From: Kutzneria sp. 744
GTDB lineage: Bacteria; Actinomycetota; Actinomycetes; Mycobacteriales; Pseudonocardiaceae
NCBI RefSeq assembly: GCF_000568255.1
Contig: NZ_KK037166.1
Location: 1,655,015 to 1,719,014 of the forward strand
Direction: 5' to 3'
Length of the DNA: 64,000 nt
Shown here: positions 62,057 to 64,000 of the stretch, in pieces
How the letters are laid out: each line of letters starts with the position of its first letter
Position numbering within the stretch: the first letter of the stretch is position 1
Program-made: the position numbers and the translations under genes
The notes under the pieces: generated by a model
Database searches by the model: none
What the model was told of the DNA's origin: nothing
The model's input: the letters and a program-made list of their open reading frames with translations, nothing else

Positions 62057-62475
62057 GCGCCGAGGAACTCGACGAGTTCCTCGGCGCGGAACGCACCTGT
62101 CGGGTGGCGACGGCCGGCCCGGACGGCCCGCACCTGACGGCGCTGTGGTTTCTGTGGCACGACAAGACCCTCTGGCTCACCTCGATCACGCGGGCCAAGC
62201 GGTGGGCCCAGCTGAAGCGGGATCCCAAGGTGGCGGTTCTGGTCGACGGCGGCCGGGAATACGGCGAGCTGCACGGGGTGGAGCTGCGCGGCGAGGTCGA
62301 GTTCGTCGGCGAGGCGCCGCGCACCGGCGAACCCGTGGCTGAGCTGGTCGAACCGGAGAAGTTGTTCGCCCGCAAGTACTTCGGCGGCGAGCAGATGTTC
62401 CACGACGGCCGGCACGGGTGGATGCGGCTGCGGCCGCACACCGTAGTCTCCTGGGACTTCCGCAAACTGGGGTAA
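62020..62475 (+). CDS. pyridoxamine 5'-phosphate oxidase-like (split-barrel) flavin/F420 protein
   Basis: Protein of 151 residues with the split beta-barrel pattern of PPOX/F420 reductases: RTCRVATAGPDGPHLTALWFLW and AKRWAQLKRDPKVAVLVDGG. ATG at 62020 lies 37 bp inside ipdC. As the last gene of the ipd operon it could be an auxiliary reductase for HIP catabolism, but is not part of the standard set. Cofactor (FMN or F420) not decided. Confidence 0.82.
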   Translation: MAEQRRGRRIALSAEELDEFLGAERTCRVATAGPDGPHLTALWFLWHDKTLWLTSITRAKRWAQLKRDPKVAVLVDGGREYGELHGVELRGEVEFVGEAPRTGEPVAELVEPEKLFARKYFGGEQMFHDGRHGWMRLRPHTVVSWDFRKLG

Positions 62476-62491
62476 AACGGCGGAAAAGGTA

Positions 62492-62505
62492 CCGACGATC
62501 GTCGG
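62492..62505. promoter_or_regulatory. 14-bp perfect palindrome upstream of the protease pair
   Basis: CCGACGATCGTCGG lies 17 bp after the preceding stop and about 80 bp before the protease ATG. A further stem (CTTTCGG with CCGAAAG) follows nearer the start. Possible operator or terminator. Confidence 0.4.
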
Positions 62506-62583
62506 GTGTTCCCGGTGTGCGCACAGGGCTAGCTTTCGGTTACGCACGACTGTCCCTGCCAGTCGCCGAAAGGTGTATTTCCC

Positions 62584-63291
62584 ATGCGCAAGTCACTTGT
62601 CGCGGCCACGATCGCCGGTGCCGCCCTCGCGGCCGGCCTGGTCGCGGCCCCGGCCCAGGCCGACGTCAGCCCGAACATCATCGGTGGCGGAGCGGCCAGC
62701 AACATCCCCTACGGCGCCCAGATCTACTGGACCAACGCCGGCTCCGGCAACGGTTTCGAGTGCTCCGGCACGATCATCGCGCCGCAGTGGGTGCTGACCG
62801 CGCAGCACTGCCAGAACAACCCCGGCATGTACGTCCTGGTCGGCAGCCTGAACCTGGGCCAGGGCACGCGCGCCACCGTCGACCGCCAGGTCCCCTCGCC
62901 CAACGGCGACATCCTGCTGGTGCACCTGAGCACCGCCATCAACACCACGTTCAGCAAGCTGGCCAGCGCCGACCCGGCGACCGGGACCACCAACCAGATC
63001 TACGGCTGGGGCCGCACCCAGGGCAGCAACCCGCCCTCCCCCGTGCTGAAGACGGCCAACGTGCGGGTGACCGGCCACAGCACCGACGCCTTCGGCGGCC
63101 GGGCCATCGCCAGCACCGGCATCAACGGCGCGGCCTGGCACGGCGACTCCGGCGGCCCCGAGGTCTACAACGGCCAGCAGGTCGGCGTCTGCTCGACCGG
63201 CAACAACAGCGGCTCCAACCCGCAGGGCACCCAGAACTACGCCAGCGTGGCCACCAGCCGCTCCTTCATCCGCAGCACCGCGGGGGTCTGA
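62584..63291 (+). CDS. secreted trypsin-like serine protease 1
   Basis: Exported S1-family peptidase of 235 residues. The signal peptide ends near APAQA; a very short propeptide leads to IIGGGAAS. The triad is His in LTAQHC, Asp in NGDILLVHL and Ser in GDSGGPEVYNG. Three Cys are visible (FECSG, AQHC, GVCS). ATG at 62584. The next gene is a close paralogue overlapping its stop, indicating tandem duplication. Confidence 0.9.
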   Translation: MRKSLVAATIAGAALAAGLVAAPAQADVSPNIIGGGAASNIPYGAQIYWTNAGSGNGFECSGTIIAPQWVLTAQHCQNNPGMYVLVGSLNLGQGTRATVDRQVPSPNGDILLVHLSTAINTTFSKLASADPATGTTNQIYGWGRTQGSNPPSPVLKTANVRVTGHSTDAFGGRAIASTGINGAAWHGDSGGPEVYNGQQVGVCSTGNNSGSNPQGTQNYASVATSRSFIRSTAGV

Positions 63292-63989
63292 TGCGCGGCA
63301 GTGCGGTGGCGGCCGCACTCGTCGGCGTGGCCATGGCGGTCGCGCCGGCGGCGGCGTCGGCGAGCCCGAACATCATCGGCGGCACGCAGGTGAGTTCGGC
63401 CCCGTGGGGCGCGCAGATCTACTGGAACAGCGGGGGCAGCGAATTCGACGGATTCGAATGCTCCGGCACGATCATCGCGGCGCAGTGGGTGGTCACCGCG
63501 CACCACTGCCAGAGCAGTTCCGGCATGCACGTGAAGATCGGCAACGTGAACTTCGACCAGGGCACGAACGTGGCCGTGGACCGGCAGTACACCTCGCCCA
63601 ACGGCGATATCGCACTGCTGCACCTGGCCACGGCCGTGCAGACGTCGTACATGCCGCTGGCGTCGGCCGATCCGCCCACCGGGTCGACCAACCAGATCTA
63701 CGGCTGGGGCCGGACGCTGAACCAGAGCCCGCCGGCTTCGGTGCTGCGCACGGCGAACGTCCGGGTCACCGGGCGCAGCACCGACGCCTACGGCGGGCGG
63801 GCCATCGCCAGCCAGGGCGTGAACGGCGCGGCCTGGCACGGTGATTCCGGCGGGCCCGAGGTCTACAACGGGGCGGAGGTCGGCGTCGCGTCGACGGCGG
63901 GCAACAGCGGGTCGAACACCCACGGCACGCAGAACTACGCCTCCATCGCGTCCAGCCGCAGTTGGATCCGGTCGACGACCGGAGTGTGA
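63291..63989 (+). CDS. secreted trypsin-like serine protease 2 (tandem paralogue)
   Basis: S1 peptidase of 232 residues; signal peptide ends near ASAS before PNIIGG. Triad in VTAHHC, NGDIALLHL and GDSGGPEVYNG. The second-domain Cys of paralogue 1 (GVCSTG) is Ala here (GVASTA), so one disulfide differs. ATG overlaps the preceding stop (TGATG), so the two are made together. Substrate preference cannot be read from the sequence. Confidence 0.9.
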   Translation: MRGSAVAAALVGVAMAVAPAAASASPNIIGGTQVSSAPWGAQIYWNSGGSEFDGFECSGTIIAAQWVVTAHHCQSSSGMHVKIGNVNFDQGTNVAVDRQYTSPNGDIALLHLATAVQTSYMPLASADPPTGSTNQIYGWGRTLNQSPPASVLRTANVRVTGRSTDAYGGRAIASQGVNGAAWHGDSGGPEVYNGAEVGVASTAGNSGSNTHGTQNYASIASSRSWIRSTTGV

Positions 63990-64000
63990 GAACGTCGACG

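Overview
The window is high-GC actinobacterial DNA. The layout and gene content point to a Pseudonocardiaceae-like soil actinomycete (Kutzneria, Amycolatopsis or a relative); this is inferred, because no rRNA or other taxonomic marker is present. No tRNA, rRNA, CRISPR array, transposase or integrase was seen.

The centre (about 17.0-46.98 kb) is a steroid/cholesterol uptake and side-chain degradation region, syntenic in several blocks with the KstR regulon of Mycobacterium tuberculosis. A minus-strand operon of translationally coupled genes encodes a 17beta-HSD (hsd4A), a second SDR, the permeases YrbE4A/B, six Mce proteins (Mce4A-F) and two Mce-associated proteins. Next come a ferredoxin (fdxD), fadE26/fadE27, fadD19/echA19, a FadD4-like ligase, an F420-type oxidoreductase divergent from a DUF35 protein, ltp4 and ltp3, a second luciferase-like oxidoreductase, a SnoaL-like protein, and divergent cyp125/fadA5. 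Palindromes fitting the KstR consensus TnnAACnnGTTnnA lie at almost every divergent start. A second steroid block (57.0-62.5 kb) has the Rv3548c-Rv3553 order: two SDRs divergent from echA20, ipdA, ipdB, ipdC. This is the pathway for the last two steroid rings (HIP), and a KstR2-like inverted repeat sits between the arms.

Left flank (1-17 kb): a truncated phosphopantetheinyl transferase, a GH18 chitinase, a Ser/Thr kinase, SDR, HxlR, ROK, PucR and PadR regulators, a secreted protease, an endoglycoceramidase-like GH5 enzyme, two DUF4360 secreted proteins and a FAD monooxygenase. Between 47 and 53.4 kb lies a phosphonate (2-aminoethylphosphonate-type) locus: a GntR/HutC regulator divergent from a four-gene ABC importer, plus a compact dioxygenase-HD hybrid gene carrying the same operator. 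Right flank: an erythromycin-esterase-like gene between direct repeats, a methyltransferase, an SDR, a Thr-rich LAxTG surface protein and two tandem trypsin-like proteases.

The oddest signals are: (1) three genes (kinase, ROK regulator, ltp4) each broken by a frameshift that one extra G/C in a run of three would repair; (2) two conserved genes (DUF3052, CU044_5270) interrupted by short, relatively AT-rich, stop-containing segments that keep the flanking reading phase; (3) the shrunken dioxygenase-HD hybrid; (4) a dispersed palindromic repeat after stop codons; (5) an esterase cassette between about 60-bp direct repeats with a MerR-type promoter.
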